A stretch of DNA of 64,000 nucleotides, from the NCBI GenBank assembly GCA_034670405.1, contig JAXDDX010000116.1, positions 1,107,501-1,171,500 of the forward strand, written 5' to 3'. The DNA comes from Hoplostethus atlanticus. Lineage: Eukaryota > Chordata > Actinopteri > Trachichthyiformes > Trachichthyidae. Below, one piece after another: positions 63,096-64,000 of this stretch. The translations under genes and the position numbers were made by a program. The notes beneath the pieces are model-generated. The model was not told the DNA's origin. It made no database searches and saw only the letters and a list, made by a program, of their open reading frames with translations. Numbering within the stretch: position 1 is the first letter of the stretch; the number at the start of each line of letters is the position of its first letter.

Positions 63096-63240
63096 CAGTG
63101 TTGGGGAAACTACTTTGAAAGCATAGCTTTGCAAGCAACTAATTACTTCACACTGGAAAAAGTTGAGCTACAGCAAAGCTACCCTAGGGAGAAATCTAGT
63201 TTGGTTAACTAAAGCTACTAAAAAGTAGTTCAAACTACTT
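63096..63240. mobile_element. hAT-like end fragment (CAGTGTTGGGG type)
   Basis: CCAGTGTTGGGGAAACTACTTTG and TAAAAAGTAGTTCAAACTACTTT are typical of a common fish non-autonomous hAT family. The other end was not identified. Confidence 0.45.
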
Positions 63241-63365
63241 TGTAAAAAATGATCAAATTGACAATGTACATGTGATACGAAATTATAACAAAATATAATA
63301 CAAAAAAGTCACATGCCAGCAAAAAATGGCACTCAATTGAGTTTATTGCAAAAAAAAGTTTATTG

Positions 63366-63500
63366 CACTCACGCATCACTATGTAATTATAGTGAATTTT
63401 TTTTTTAAACTATAGATTACTGATGTATGTAATATGATTGATGTAATCTATAGTTTAAAAAAAACAAACTTCTCTATGATTACATAGTGACGCGTGAGTG
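63366..63500. mobile_element. Palindromic MITE (135 bp)
   Basis: Arms starting CACTCACGCATCACTATGTA (63366) and ending in its complement (63500) continue inward to TTTAAACTATAGATTAC and its complement. Nearly the whole element can fold on itself. Confidence 0.8.
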
Positions 63501-63718
63501 GTTAACCTTTTTTTGACAAGCCTTCATTTCGTTCTACCTTGAGTAAATATGTTTGTCACTATGCATTATAATAATTACAATGATAATGATCTTTATATAA
63601 ATAAATGGCAGTTTGGCCCAGGATGAGCCATGCGCTCATCAAGCGGCGAGAGCGCTGGGGTCCCCTCTCCAAAGGGCTGGATCAAATCGTGGCAGTGGTA
63701 GCTAGCAGTGGCACTTCC

Positions 63719-64000
63719 GGTGGCAGCTCCAGCTGCCACTGACCTGTCACGGTAGGTTCCACTGACCTGCCGCTGTTTGTGGCAGCTGCCACTGACCTGC
63801 CACGGTAGGTGCCGCTGTATATATGGCACATATTGTTTTTATTTTATTGTTATTATTATTCTTTACTTTATTATTGATTTTTTTATTTTCAATATTATTC
63901 TTTATTATTTATTTATTATCTGCCACGTTAGGTGCCGCTGTTTGTGGCAGCTGCCACTGACCTGCCGCTGTTTGTGGCAGCTGCCAATGACCTGCCACGG
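63719..64000. repeat. GGCAGCTGCCACTGACCTGC repeat at window edge
   Basis: Partly palindromic units of about 30-40 bp (TGGCAGCTGCCACTGACCTG followed by CCACGGTAGGTGCCGCTGT) occur at 63719-63816 and again from 63920 to the window end, separated by a T/A-rich insert. The array continues beyond the window. Confidence 0.8.

Overview
This is vertebrate genomic DNA, most likely from a teleost fish. The evidence is intron-rich genes with canonical GT/AG sites, long CA/TG and CT microsatellites, a fish-type L2-like LINE with a TTGAATC tail, many Tc1-like relics, hAT-type and other non-autonomous DNA elements, and Ty3/Gypsy and retroviral-type LTRs. There is no bacterial-style organisation, CRISPR array or operon.

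Two protein-coding genes, both on the + strand, can be assembled exon by exon in frame. The first (coding 18635-37323, 10 coding exons, 731 codons) is a testis-specific protein kinase. Its N-terminus, its C-terminal CPGCC block and its YRNLN block favour TESK1 over TESK2. Kinase motifs are intact, and the last exon carries a long Glu/Lys-rich tract. The second (coding 47465-56554, 5 coding exons, 179 codons) is a member of the ADISSP/C20orf27 (UPF0687) family. Both have plausible upstream promoters with an ETS-type ACCGGAAGT site (17075 and 41718). A single open first-exon-like segment on the minus strand (2851-2954) next to CCAAT boxes may start a third gene leaving the window to the left. 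A donor-terminated segment near 63019 may be a 5' exon of a gene to the right. Both of those are tentative.

Layout: 1-3500 is promoter-like sequence with the putative minus-strand exon. 3500-8400 is a LINE-rich block holding an inverted pair of L2-like copies, a second LINE tail and a piece of a Harbinger-like element. 8402-12693 is one nested locus: a dead Tc1-like transposon whose left terminal inverted repeat was split by a Ty3/Gypsy element, with a 5-bp target duplication on each side. 12.7-17 kb is intergenic with an ERV-like solo LTR. 17-38.9 kb is tesk1, with introns full of repeats (a Harbinger-like element inside an older repeat, a solo LTR in intron 1, an approximately 890-bp inverted-repeat element in intron 4, and a 469-bp hAT element in intron 5). 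38.9-41.7 kb is quiet intergenic DNA. 41.7-57 kb is adissp, whose introns hold a 935-bp hAT element, a 26-bp minisatellite, Tc1 relics and two solo LTRs. 57-64 kb is intergenic, with a deleted Tc1 element, a foldback element with terminal 16-bp tandem arrays, and other palindromic repeats.

The two host genes have no evident joint pathway: one is a cytoplasmic dual-specificity kinase of the LIMK/TESK group and the other a small protein reported as a secreted adipose factor. The main new observations are structural: exact target-site duplications that date nested insertions, several solo LTRs, an occupied/empty-site comparison inside the window, and the unassigned exon at 2851-2954. I found no convincing sign of a wholly new functional system.
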